A stretch of 64,000 bases of DNA, from NCBI RefSeq assembly GCF_032930845.1, contig NZ_CP136758.1, forward strand, positions 1,689,001 through 1,753,000, given 5' to 3'. The translations under genes were made by a program, and so were the position numbers. This document shows, one piece after another, positions 9,009-18,190 of this stretch; the first letter of the stretch is position 1; the number at the start of each line of letters is the position of its first letter. Below the pieces are notes generated by a model. It did not search any database, was not told the DNA's origin, and was given only the letters and a program-made list of their open reading frames with translations. The stretch is from Parvularcula sp. LCG005. Its GTDB lineage: Bacteria; Pseudomonadota; Alphaproteobacteria; Caulobacterales; Parvularculaceae.

Positions 9009-10002
9009 ACCGGAACATCCAGAAGATCGCAGCACTGTAGGCCGCGATGCCGAGCACGCCAGCGAGCCATAGTCCCGTTGGCGACCGGCCAAGCGACAGC
9101 GCCAACGTCCCGCACAGAATGGTAAGAGCCGTATAGGCCGCCGACACGGCCTGATGCGACCACCCCTGCTCGCGCAGGCGCTGATAAAGATGCTCCTTAT
9201 GCGCATCGAGAACCGATTTTCCCTCGCGCGCGCGGCGCAGCAGGGTGAAGGCTGTGTCGATGATCAGAGGCAGCATGCCGATCGCGAAAATATAGAAATA
9301 GGACGCATCCGCCTGCGACGACCAGAGGGCCGAGGCCGCGAGGAACAGGCCGACGGACAGACTGCCCGCATCACCAAGAAAAATTGAGCCCTTCATGACA
9401 TTGCGGATGGTGAAGCCGAACAGCACTGCGGCCAGAATGAGAGCAACGATGACGAGGCCGACGCTGCCCGCTGCGCCCGTTGCGACAATGAGGCCAATGC
9501 CCGCCATGCCGATCCCGCCCGCCATGCCATTGAGACCGTCCATGAAGTTGAACGCATTCACAAAGCCCAGAACGAAAAAGACAGCGAGCGGCCAGGCAAC
9601 AAGAGCAGGCAAGGCCACCATGCCCACAAACGGGATGGGAACGGCAAGCACGACGCCGGACACCAAAGTCGTCAGTATGCTCAGCGCCAATAGAACACCG
9701 AGCTTCAGCGTGGGAGCCAGCGGTGTTGCGTCGTCGAGGGCGCCCAGCGCGCCAGCACAAAGGGCCATGACCGCAACCGGTGGCGGCAGGGGAGCCCCCG
9801 CTGACCACGCAACGCCGCACAGCGTGATGGCCACGAACAGCACCACGAGGCCACCTGCCCGCGAGGTCGGCACAGTATGATTGGACCGTGCTGAAACCGG
9901 GTCCGACAGGAACCCGCTCTTCGCTACGACGCCAGTGATAATGTAGGACAGGACCGTCGCCCCAATGCATAGGGTCAACAGGCTCGACAGGGCAGTATTC
10001 AT
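8983..10002 (-). CDS. glycosyltransferase family 4, WecA/MraY-type phosphosugar transferase
   Basis: A 339-residue polytopic membrane protein of the polyprenyl-phosphate N-acetylhexosamine-1-phosphate transferase family. DD in GALDDATPLAP, NAFNFMDGLNGMAGG, FLGDAGSLSVG and the HKEHLYQRL cytoplasmic loop are all present. It would load a sugar phosphate onto undecaprenyl phosphate, starting an O-antigen, capsule or teichoic-like polymer. The separate mraY in the dcw cluster makes the WecA-like role more likely. The ATG overlaps the ispE stop by four bases (ATGA). It converges on and overlaps the polyprenyl synthase gene. Confidence 0.9.
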   Translation of the reverse strand: MNTALSSLLTLCIGATVLSYIITGVVAKSGFLSDPVSARSNHTVPTSRAGGLVVLFVAITLCGVAWSAGAPLPPPVAVMALCAGALGALDDATPLAPTLKLGVLLALSILTTLVSGVVLAVPIPFVGMVALPALVAWPLAVFFVLGFVNAFNFMDGLNGMAGGIGMAGIGLIVATGAAGSVGLVIVALILAAVLFGFTIRNVMKGSIFLGDAGSLSVGLFLAASALWSSQADASYFYIFAIGMLPLIIDTAFTLLRRAREGKSVLDAHKEHLYQRLREQGWSHQAVSAAYTALTILCGTLALSLGRSPTGLWLAGVLGIAAYSAAIFWMFRFRSGGSPN

Positions 10003-10901
10003 CCGTTGCCAGCCCCGGACTGTTGAGCCCCGCCCCATATTGGTCCGCCAACGGACCATAAGCCACGGCCCCTGAACTGGCGCGCGCGGCGCTCGGCCGC
10101 CGGCCCAGATGAGAAAAGCCCGAAGACCGTCGCACCGCTGCCGGACATACGCGCCGCAACACAGCCCGGTGAGGCGGCCATCTCGTCTACCAACCGACCA
10201 ATGGACGGCGCCAGCGCCATCGCGGGTGGGGCGAGGTCGTTTCTTGAATGTGTCATCCAGTCTCCCATACGGGAAACGGTGGTCACATTCGGCGGCCACG
10301 GCAAGTCCAGCTTTTCCGGGACAGGATGCGAATCGAACAGACGAAAGACTGTTGCCGTGGAAACGGCTTCACCCGGATTGACGAGACAGAGGCTGAGCGG
10401 CGGCAGGATCGGGCCGTCTGTCACCCGCTCGCCGACGCCGCGCGCGCGAAAACTGTTCCCGCGCGCCACAAGCGACGCCATGCAGACAGGACCGTCAGCC
10501 CCAAGGCACCGCGCGAAGCGGATCATCGCAGGGCCGTCGAGCGGTTTGGCCAGCTGCCTGTTCATGAGATACAGGGCACCGACGCCATTGGCCGTCCCTC
10601 CGCCAATGCCCGAGGCGGGCGGAACGGCTTTGTGCAGACGAAACCGCCCAGGTCCACCGCCAAAGGTCTCAGCAAACTGCCGTGCGCCCTTCAGGACTAG
10701 ATTATGCGCGGGCGGAACGGATGCGAGTGATGGTGCATAGTGGCCCGTCACCTCAAGGCTGAACGCCGTGTCTGGCCCGAGCCATTCCAGCCGGTCCCCC
10801 GCATCGATGAAAACGCACAAGGTGTCGACCGGGTGATAGCCACGGCCATCCACCGCCCCGACCTGCAAGGCCAGATTGATTTTTGCCGGGGTAGCGATCA
10901 C
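9999..10901 (-). CDS. ispE: 4-diphosphocytidyl-2-C-methyl-D-erythritol kinase
   Basis: A 300-residue GHMP kinase of the non-mevalonate isoprenoid pathway, phosphorylating CDP-methylerythritol. TPAKINLALQV at the N-terminus carries the substrate lysine, PPASGIGGGTANGVGAL is the ATP loop, and the catalytic aspartate is kept in GADGPVCM (usually GADVPVC). GTG at 10901 is the start, 15 bases after the TPR gene stop. Its position beside a polyprenyl-phosphate sugar transferase and opposite ispB groups isoprenoid and lipid-carrier functions. Confidence 0.94.
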   Translation of the reverse strand: MIATPAKINLALQVGAVDGRGYHPVDTLCVFIDAGDRLEWLGPDTAFSLEVTGHYAPSLASVPPAHNLVLKGARQFAETFGGGPGRFRLHKAVPPASGIGGGTANGVGALYLMNRQLAKPLDGPAMIRFARCLGADGPVCMASLVARGNSFRARGVGERVTDGPILPPLSLCLVNPGEAVSTATVFRLFDSHPVPEKLDLPWPPNVTTVSRMGDWMTHSRNDLAPPAMALAPSIGRLVDEMAASPGCVAARMSGSGATVFGLFSSGPAAERRARQFRGRGLWSVGGPIWGGAQQSGAGNG

Positions 10902-10916
10902 CGGACTCTGATCCAG

Positions 10917-12773
10917 TTATTCAGCAGGGGCGAGCGAGCCGGGTGCCGGAGGCTCCCCGGCCAGCTTGGCCTCGACCTTCGCCTTCATCTCATCAGAAAG
11001 ATTGTCCATCTCAAGGACCCGGCGCCATTCAAACCGCGCCTCGATCTTGCGACCGTCGCGCCAATAGGCATCGCCCAGATGGTCAGTGATCACATCATCG
11101 CCAGGCTCGAGCTCGACCGCCCGTTCCAGCAATTTGACAGCCTCGCTGTAATTGCCGCGCTGATAATGCGCCCAGCCAAGACTGTCTGTGATCGCGCCGG
11201 ACGCAGGACGCGCCTCAAGCGCACGCTCGATCATCCCGAACGCCTCATCCACATTCTCGCCACGTTCCACATAAGAGTAACCGAGGAAGTTCAGCAGCAT
11301 GGGCTCGTTTGGGGAAAGCGACAACGCTTGGCGCAGATCGGCCTCGCCATCCTCCCAGCGATCAGCCTCGACGCGAATGGCGCCGCGCGCGAAATAATAA
11401 CGCCAGAGATTGTCACTGCGCGTATCATCGGTCGACAGATTATTGGCGACCTCGATTCCCTTGGTGGCCGCTTCGTCAGCGCCGTCAAACTGGTCATTCT
11501 GTGCCAGCAGATTGGCAAGCGTCAGCAGCACGTCGGGCGCCAGGGCATCTTCCTTCAGATAATCGCGAATGAGCGCGATGGCGTCATCCTCGCGACCGAG
11601 GCTGAGATAGGCGTCGGCCTGGTCGATGGCGGCGTAATTATAGAGCCATGACTGACGCGACACGCGACCATTGGCGGCTGCAGCGACTTCATACTGGTCA
11701 TAGGCATTGGCAATGGCACCGATGACGTAATGCGCGGCGCCAAGATCAGAATCGACGGCCGCCGCCAGCTGGGCGAGCGCCAACGGAAAATCGAGCGCGA
11801 GATCCAGCCCCTGGAAGCCGGCCTGTTCAGCCGCCTCCTGGCGCTGCAGGGCCTGCTCATAGGCCGACCACGCAAAGTTCTGGAACACCAGTGCCGCGCC
11901 TTCGCGGCTATTGCTCACCAGCCGCAATGGCGCCTTGCGGGCCATACGGACGAATTCCTTGGTTTCACCGGGCAGCGGGTCGTCGAGCCGCGCCGCCCCC
12001 ATCCGGCCAAGCCGCCGCAGGAAGCCGCGATCAGCCGCCAGCTTGTGATAGAGCTCCAGCGCCTTGGCCCGGTCCTGTTCCCGCTCGACAAAGCCCGTAT
12101 AGGCGACAACGGCCGTATCGGCTGCCGGACCGACCAGCGCCTCACCATAGGCAAGTTCTGCCGTGCCGCCCTCACCCGCCCGATCATACATCAGCGCCAG
12201 GTGCAGAGCGTTGAACCCGGCAAAAGCGCCATTGGGTGGGTTGAGAAGGATCTCCGTACCCGCATCAACGCCTTTCAGGTCGTATGCCGCCCATCCTTTG
12301 AGGAGCTGGCTGATCGAAATGCCAAGGGGGCTTTCAAAGGGTTCAGCCAAAAGCGTGTCTGCCTTGGCGATGTCATTGGCCGCAAAGGCCTCGGCAACGA
12401 TGGTCAGACGCGGCAGGTCCGTTTCAATGAACGACCCCGTCGCCATCATGTGGCTCAGGTCCTGTTCCTCGGGCGCCGCCAGCATGGTGCGGGCGTAGTC
12501 GCTGGCCTTCGCAATATCGCCGGCAGCCAGCGCGTAGCGGAAGGCGCTGGCAATCAGGTCCGGATTGTTCTCGACCAGCGCCGCGCGATGAAAAGCGTCG
12601 GCAGCGACGCCATAGGCCTGCTGGCTGGCCGCAAAACGGCCCTGCAGATAATCACCGGCAACCGCATCAGGGTTTGCATCGGTCATCCCCACGCCTGGCG
12701 TCGTGGCACAGGCGCAAACCGACAGGACAACGGCCGCAGCGGCGGCTCTAGGCAAATTATGGGGCAAAACCAA
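10917..12773 (-). CDS. TPR-repeat lipoprotein
   Basis: About 618 residues. A short lipoprotein signal ends at LSVCAC (lipobox Cys about residue 21), so the protein is probably anchored to the outer or inner membrane from the periplasm. The body is helical with tetratricopeptide repeats; clear ones near the C-terminus include LNFLGYSYVERGENVDEAF, DSLGWAHYQRGNYSEAVKLL and HLGDAYWRDGRKIEARFEW. Such proteins act as assembly scaffolds. TTG at 12773 is used with GAGG just upstream; a TTG six bases later also fits. It leads the TPR-ispE-WecA-like unit. Confidence 0.85.
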   Translation of the reverse strand: MVLPHNLPRAAAAAVVLSVCACATTPGVGMTDANPDAVAGDYLQGRFAASQQAYGVAADAFHRAALVENNPDLIASAFRYALAAGDIAKASDYARTMLAAPEEQDLSHMMATGSFIETDLPRLTIVAEAFAANDIAKADTLLAEPFESPLGISISQLLKGWAAYDLKGVDAGTEILLNPPNGAFAGFNALHLALMYDRAGEGGTAELAYGEALVGPAADTAVVAYTGFVEREQDRAKALELYHKLAADRGFLRRLGRMGAARLDDPLPGETKEFVRMARKAPLRLVSNSREGAALVFQNFAWSAYEQALQRQEAAEQAGFQGLDLALDFPLALAQLAAAVDSDLGAAHYVIGAIANAYDQYEVAAAANGRVSRQSWLYNYAAIDQADAYLSLGREDDAIALIRDYLKEDALAPDVLLTLANLLAQNDQFDGADEAATKGIEVANNLSTDDTRSDNLWRYYFARGAIRVEADRWEDGEADLRQALSLSPNEPMLLNFLGYSYVERGENVDEAFGMIERALEARPASGAITDSLGWAHYQRGNYSEAVKLLERAVELEPGDDVITDHLGDAYWRDGRKIEARFEWRRVLEMDNLSDEMKAKVEAKLAGEPPAPGSLAPAE

Positions 12774-12859
12774 CTATCCTCGTCTGGTTCGAACGATGCC
12801 GCCCGGTTTCACCATTCCGCGCAGCAACTGGCAAGCGTCACCGGCGAGATATGGGGTCG

Positions 12860-14284
12860 TCAGGGAGAGCCGCCAGCGCCACTGGCATTGGCCTGACGCG
12901 CAGGCGTCGTGTCAAAATAGGTGTCAATCCCATCGGCGATCGAGGTCATGGCCATGTCCCGCCACGCTTCCGACGCCAGATTGGCTTCATCCTTGCGGTT
13001 CGACAGGAACGCCATCTCAACCAGCACAGCCGGGACATCCGGCGACAGCAGAACCTGCAGGCTCGCTTTGCGGTGGGTGTTGTTGACCATGGGCACACGT
13101 CCACGCATCTCCGCGATCATGGCCGATGCCAGGCGGGACGACTGGTTCTTGGTGTCCGTATTGGCCAGATCATAAAGGATCTTGCTGACGTCATCATTGG
13201 ACGAAACATCGACGTCAAAGACGCGGAAGTTGCCGTTGGAGGCCACTTCCTTGGCCATCTTGGCATTGCGATCTTCCGACAAAGTATAGACCGAAGCGCC
13301 GCGTGCGAGGGGTTCGGGATTCGCATCGGCGTGCAGCGAGATGAACAGATCCGCCTGCAGGTCGCGGGCGATTTCGATCCGGTCATGCACGTCGATGAAG
13401 GTATCATCATCGCGAATCAGGCTGACCGCATAGCCGCGCGCGCGCAGCTCGGTCGCCAGCGACTTGGCCGCGGCGATCGTGACCGTTTTTTCCTGCAGAC
13501 CCGTGCTGCCGATCGCGCCGGGATCATGACCACCATGTCCGGCGTCAATGACAACCATCGTTTTCCCCGCAGCGATCCTCTGGGCCGTAGGGGCTGCGGC
13601 GCGCGGCTTCACGCTCGGTGTAGGGGGCGCCTTCGCCGCCATGGCGAGAAGTTCGGCAGGCAGGGCCTCTTCAGCCTTGGAAGGCTCTTGAGCGCGGGGT
13701 TTTGGCGAGGGTGCAGGCGGCGTCTGGTCTTCCAGCGCTGCGATCGTCTTGGTTTCGGCTTCTGATTCGGCAAGCGCCTTTTCAAGGTCCGCCACAAGCG
13801 TATTGGCACTCGGAAGGGCTGCCATTTCCGTGGCCGCTGTTTCAGCCGCAGCGGTGAAGGTCCGCGCGGGCACATCCTTCAGGTCCACAACGAGGCGATA
13901 ATGGTCGACCTTCTTTGTAGGCTCGAGGACGAATGTTTTCACCGGCAAAGCCGGCCGCTGCAGCGCCACGACGACCTCGTTATCGTCCATGCTGACGCCG
14001 GCGACGACGCCCTTCCCGCTGGGAATACCGTTCGTAAGAGAGAACGAGGCGCGTGCCACCTCAACCCGCAAGATCCCCTGGCCGCCAGCCTGGGGAATCA
14101 CCTGGTAGATCGGCGCATCATCAAGATCCAGCACAAGACGAGTCTGCCCTGCACCGTCGACGCCGAGACGGATGTCCTGCACGACGGGCGCCGTCTGCCT
14201 TTCATTCGCGAGCGCCAGCACGCCGCAAAATGACAGGATACCAACAGACCAGAGTGTCAGGGCTCTTTTCATCAGCTGCTTCAT
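12860..14284 (-). CDS. N-acetylmuramoyl-L-alanine amidase, AmiC type
   Basis: A 474-residue periplasmic amidase that cuts the lactyl-amide bond between MurNAc and the stem peptide during septum splitting. A signal peptide (about 1-26) is followed by an AMIN targeting domain (about 35-135), a Pro/Ala/Glu-rich linker, and an Amidase_3 domain (about 245-460) with zinc-site motifs IDAGHGGHDPGAIG, SLHADANP and VEMAFLSN. It is divergent from rne across a roughly 600-base gap. The alphaproteobacterial norm of a PBP1A gene downstream is not seen; the TPR operon follows instead. Confidence 0.93.
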   Translation of the reverse strand: MKQLMKRALTLWSVGILSFCGVLALANERQTAPVVQDIRLGVDGAGQTRLVLDLDDAPIYQVIPQAGGQGILRVEVARASFSLTNGIPSGKGVVAGVSMDDNEVVVALQRPALPVKTFVLEPTKKVDHYRLVVDLKDVPARTFTAAAETAATEMAALPSANTLVADLEKALAESEAETKTIAALEDQTPPAPSPKPRAQEPSKAEEALPAELLAMAAKAPPTPSVKPRAAAPTAQRIAAGKTMVVIDAGHGGHDPGAIGSTGLQEKTVTIAAAKSLATELRARGYAVSLIRDDDTFIDVHDRIEIARDLQADLFISLHADANPEPLARGASVYTLSEDRNAKMAKEVASNGNFRVFDVDVSSNDDVSKILYDLANTDTKNQSSRLASAMIAEMRGRVPMVNNTHRKASLQVLLSPDVPAVLVEMAFLSNRKDEANLASEAWRDMAMTSIADGIDTYFDTTPARQANASGAGGSP

Positions 14285-14893
14285 CGAGGGGGCGTCCGTC
14301 CAAAACTGTTCACGACCTTATGCCGTGAATTGGGGCGCCCATGCCACCCCAAAAGCTGTATCGTCATCAGACTTAACGAGGGTTTAAGCGTCTGGCCGCT
14401 AACATCGTTTTGCGGGAGGTCAGCCATCAGATCGCCGATACCGGCTTGTGCCTAAGGCTGACATGCGCCACATACACTATCCAGGACGCGCGAGCTTTAC
14501 GCTGACGGCGTCCAGCAAGATTTCCAGAGCTGAACTTCATGTGAAGTTTCAGGGATTGGATTGCCGGTCCGGGTGCTTCCCCGGTCGGGCTGAGAGGACA
14601 CCGCGTCGGCGAGTTTTGCCTTGAGACGCGCCCCCCTCAGCTAGGTTTGAAGTGAGACATATCTGTCGGCGCGCGCCGTGGTCACATGCTGATTCGGTGG
14701 AGACGCGACATTCTAGAACAGGTGGTGCCCTTTCAGGGTGCCGTCAGGAAACCTGCCATGGCGTTGGCCACGTTGAATTTCTTTTTGGCGACGATCCTCG
14801 CCCGACTGTCTTCAGTCGGTGGTGCCGGATTGCGGCCGGCCATGGCTCTTACACATAGCGGCGTGACGTTGATCCGCCGCGGAGTCCCATTCC
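14285..14893 (+). promoter_or_regulatory. 609-base intergenic region with hairpins, probable rne leader
   Basis: No convincing gene was found here. Three clean hairpins are visible: AACTTCA-TG-TGAAGTT at 14533-14548, GGTGCCC-TTTCA-GGGTGCC (with GU pairs) at 14724-14742, and CCGACTG-TCTT-CAGTCGG at 14802-14819. They lie in the sense orientation of rne. In E. coli a structured rne 5' leader lets RNase E control its own mRNA; a like role here is inference. GGAG lies about ten bases before the rne ATG. The promoters of rne and of the divergent amidase must both be in this gap, but no hexamers stand out. Confidence 0.4.
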
Positions 14894-17800
14894 ATGTCCA
14901 AAAAAATGCTTATCGATGCGCGGCATCGGGAAGAGACCCGGGTTGCGCTGCTGTCCGGCGGCAAAGTCGAGGACTTCGACTTCGAATCGCTGGCCCGCAA
15001 ACCGCTACGGGGTAATATCTACCTCGCCCGGATTACCCGGGTCGAACCTTCACTTCAGGCCGCGTTCGTCGAATATGGCGGCAATCGCCATGGCTTTTTG
15101 GCCTTCAGCGAAATTCACCCTGACTATTACCAGATCCCTGTCAGCGACCGTCAGGTCCTGCGTGACGCCGAGGCGCTGGAAGCCGAGCTGGCCGAGAAAC
15201 TGGCCGAGTACGACCAGGCCCCAGCCGATCTCGACGATGACGACGACAGCGACGACGATAACGACACGCGCGATACCGCCGAGGCATCGTCGGATAATGA
15301 TGGCGACGAGACGGTAGAAGCGAAATCCGAACGCCCTCGCCGTGGCCGCCGCCGTCGTCGCCGTGGTGGACGAGGTCGCGACAGCGATGACAGCAGCAGC
15401 GCTAGTGACGATCAGGATGACAATGCCGACGAGGCTGTAACTGCCGAAGCGTCATCGTCTGATGAGGACGCGGGCGAAGACACAACCGCCAAGGCCGTCC
15501 CGCCAGATTATGCCGGCGAAGACTCCGCTGAAGAACCGGGCTGGCATGGCCTCGAGGAAGAGGTCTGCGACACCGTTGCTGAAGCCGACACCGGCGCCAG
15601 CGAAGGCGAAACGACTGATGGCGACGAGCCGACCGGCGATGATGACGACAAGCCGCGCAGCATCGGCCTTGAAGGCGAAGACGAGCCGACGGTCACCAAA
15701 GAGCTTGATGATGTTGAGCCGGTCGAAGGCTCGGCCACCGACATCGCCCTGCCCGACGGGTACGAAACAACAGCCGAAGATGCTGAAGCTGAGCGCAAAG
15801 AGCAGATCGAGGCCCGTGAAGACGACGCCGACGATGATGACAGCGCCGACGACAGCGACGAGTCCGACAGCGATAATGCCGTTGATGAAGCAACGGCCAA
15901 GGAACGCGCCAAGGAAATCGCTGACCTTGAACGCCGCTATAACGAGGCCAAACGCGCCCGGGACAAGGTCCTGCGTGACTACCGCATCCAGGAAGTCATC
16001 AAGCGTCGGCAGATCCTGCTTGTACAGGTCGTGAAAGAAGAGCGCGGCAATAAGGGCGCAGCACTGACCACCTACATGTCACTGGCGGGTCGCTATGGCG
16101 TCCTTATGCCGAACAATGCCCGTGGTGGCGGTGTATCGCGCAAGATCACGAATGCCGGTGACCGCAAGCGTCTGCGCAACGCCATCAAGGAACTGAAGGT
16201 CCCGCAGGGTCAGGGCCTGATCATCAGGACCGCCGGGGCCAAACGCACCAAGGCTGAAATCAAGCGGGACTACGACTATCTCGCTCGGCTGTGGGACACG
16301 ATTCGCGAACAGACCATGAAATCGATCGCGCCGGCCCTCATTTATGAAGAGGCCAGCCTGATCAAGCGCGCGATCCGCGACCTCTATGACAAGGACACCG
16401 GCGAGATCATCGTCGAGGGCGAAGAAGGCTATCGCGAAGCCAAAGACTTCATGAAAATGCTGATGCCGAGCCACGCCAAGAACGTGCAGCCGCATCGCGA
16501 TACAACGCCCCTGTTCCTGCGCTACGGTGTGGAACAGCAGCTGGATGAGATGTACCGGCCGACAGTCACGCTGAAATCCGGCGGCTATATCGTCATCCAG
16601 CAGACCGAAGCGCTGATCTCCATCGATGTGAACTCCGGCAAGGCGACCAAGGAACGCAATGTCGAAGCGACCGCGCTGAAGACAAACTCCGAGGCGGCTG
16701 TCGAAGTCGCACGCCAGTGTCGTCTTCGCGACCTCGCCGGGCTTGTGGTCGTCGACTTCATCGACATGGAAGAGAACCGGAACAATCGTGCCGTTGAGAA
16801 AAAGCTCAAGGATGCGATGAAGATTGACCGGGCCCGCACCCAGATCGGGTCGATCAGCAATTTCGGTCTTCTGGAGATGTCGCGCCAGCGTCGCCGCTCC
16901 GGCATTGTCGACGGTACCACCCGCCTCTGCCCGACCTGTGAAGGCGCCGGGGCCGTCAGGTCCGTGGAAATGGCTGCCCTGCGTATCCTGCGCTCCGTTG
17001 AAGAAGCCGCTGTTCGCGATCGCGCCGGGATGATCACAGTCACGACATCCCACGAAGTCGCAATCTATATCCTCAACCAGAAACGCAGCTGGCTGAACCG
17101 GATAGAAGATAATTATCAGATCGTCGTTGAGGTCATGAGCGATCACGACAAGTCCGGCGACCAGTTCGATATTACCAAGCGCGGCAAGGCGCCGGAGCTT
17201 GAAAGCCTGCGTCAGGAAACGATTGAGGAGCCGGTCTCTGACGATACGCCAGACGACACGGCCTCCAGTGATGATGACAGTGATGACGAGACGTCATCAA
17301 GTGACGAAGAGCAGGATGGGCGCGGGCGCAAACGCCGTCGTCGCCGTCGCGGTCGTCGGGACGATACCGAATCGCGCCGCGACGACCAGAGCGATGACAG
17401 CTCGGACAAGGCGTCCGATGATGACGATGGTGACGCCTCTTCTTCATCGGAGTCAGATGATGACAGCGGCGACGTCGATGATGAGGGCAAGCCCAAGAAG
17501 CGTCGTCGGCGGGGACGCCGTGGCGGTCGCCGCAGCCGCAAATCAGATCAGGACGGCAATAACGGTGATGATGCTGACGGCGAAACCGGGGACAGTGACC
17601 AGAAAGACGATAGCGAACCGGTAGAGAAAGCCGCTGCCGCTGACGCCTCAGAGGCACCTGTCGCCAAAGCCAAAACCGAAGACGATGCGGGCGACGCCAC
17701 CGAGGCCAAGAGTGCTGAGGCGGATGACGCATCCGCCGCGAAGAAGCCTGCGACACGCAAGCCTCGCAAGTCGCGCGCAAAGCCAAAACCGGCGGATGCT

Positions 17801-18034
17801 GGCGACGAGACGACGGCCGAAAAGCCGGCGGCCGTCGATGCCAAACCAGCCGAGAAACCGGCCCCGGAAAAGTCTGCCGAGGCACAGGTGGAGCCGCTGT
17901 TCGGGCAGTCCGAACCCGCGCCTGCCCCTGCTCGTCCGTCCATTCACGGGCCCGTGGAAGAGATCAAACCCAAACCGGCTTCCGAAAAACGTCGCGCTGG
18001 ATGGTGGTCTCGCGCACTCGGCAAAGGCGACTGA
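14894..18034 (+). CDS. rne: ribonuclease E/G family protein with large acidic insertion
   Basis: A 1046-residue RNase E. The S1 domain starts at KPLRGNIYLARITRVEPSLQ (about 36-56) and is split by an Asp/Glu/Ser-rich insertion (about 85-360, with one Arg-rich patch) before resuming at IQEVIKRRQILLVQV. The catalytic core has SIDVNSGKAT (Asp about 578) and VVVDFIDM; the zinc link is CPTCEGAG near 679. The tail (about 770-1046) alternates acidic and Arg-rich blocks and should scaffold a degradosome and bind RNA. Alphaproteobacterial RNase E enzymes carry an S1 insertion, but this one is very long. Confidence 0.95.
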   Translation: MSKKMLIDARHREETRVALLSGGKVEDFDFESLARKPLRGNIYLARITRVEPSLQAAFVEYGGNRHGFLAFSEIHPDYYQIPVSDRQVLRDAEALEAELAEKLAEYDQAPADLDDDDDSDDDNDTRDTAEASSDNDGDETVEAKSERPRRGRRRRRRGGRGRDSDDSSSASDDQDDNADEAVTAEASSSDEDAGEDTTAKAVPPDYAGEDSAEEPGWHGLEEEVCDTVAEADTGASEGETTDGDEPTGDDDDKPRSIGLEGEDEPTVTKELDDVEPVEGSATDIALPDGYETTAEDAEAERKEQIEAREDDADDDDSADDSDESDSDNAVDEATAKERAKEIADLERRYNEAKRARDKVLRDYRIQEVIKRRQILLVQVVKEERGNKGAALTTYMSLAGRYGVLMPNNARGGGVSRKITNAGDRKRLRNAIKELKVPQGQGLIIRTAGAKRTKAEIKRDYDYLARLWDTIREQTMKSIAPALIYEEASLIKRAIRDLYDKDTGEIIVEGEEGYREAKDFMKMLMPSHAKNVQPHRDTTPLFLRYGVEQQLDEMYRPTVTLKSGGYIVIQQTEALISIDVNSGKATKERNVEATALKTNSEAAVEVARQCRLRDLAGLVVVDFIDMEENRNNRAVEKKLKDAMKIDRARTQIGSISNFGLLEMSRQRRRSGIVDGTTRLCPTCEGAGAVRSVEMAALRILRSVEEAAVRDRAGMITVTTSHEVAIYILNQKRSWLNRIEDNYQIVVEVMSDHDKSGDQFDITKRGKAPELESLRQETIEEPVSDDTPDDTASSDDDSDDETSSSDEEQDGRGRKRRRRRRGRRDDTESRRDDQSDDSSDKASDDDDGDASSSSESDDDSGDVDDEGKPKKRRRRGRRGGRRSRKSDQDGNNGDDADGETGDSDQKDDSEPVEKAAAADASEAPVAKAKTEDDAGDATEAKSAEADDASAAKKPATRKPRKSRAKPKPADAGDETTAEKPAAVDAKPAEKPAPEKSAEAQVEPLFGQSEPAPAPARPSIHGPVEEIKPKPASEKRRAGWWSRALGKGD

Positions 18035-18036
18035 TC

Positions 18037-18062
18037 AAAGGGGCCCTGCGGGGCCCCTTTTT
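18037..18062 (+). terminator. intrinsic terminator after rne
   Basis: AAAGGGGCCC and GGGGCCCCTTT form a strong GC stem around a short loop and run straight into five T on the plus strand. Confidence 0.88.
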
Positions 18063-18190
18063 CGTCGCCAGGTCATCGCGGCACGCGGGCTCTTCCCAGC
18101 TTACGCGCTCTTCACCCGGCATGCCCTTTTCACCCCCCATCATTACTGCCAAGTTGGCGGGTAAGTTGAGATGAAGACAGGGCAGGATTT

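Noticed and set aside
9999-10901. Suspected loss of the catalytic Asp in IspE (GGGTANG in the ATP loop)
   Set aside because: The catalytic Asp is in a different motif, GADGPVCM, and is present; Asn in the ATP loop is tolerated in the family.
10740-12896. Long plus-strand frames opposite the TPR lipoprotein gene
   Set aside because: Composition and Arg/His/Gln-rich text are typical of antisense shadows in GC-rich DNA; the minus-strand protein has repeats and a lipobox.
14560-14645. GGGCTGAGAGG followed by TTGAGA, resembling part of a thiamine riboswitch
   Set aside because: The 3' half of the TPP aptamer is absent and the downstream gene is rne, not a thiamine gene.
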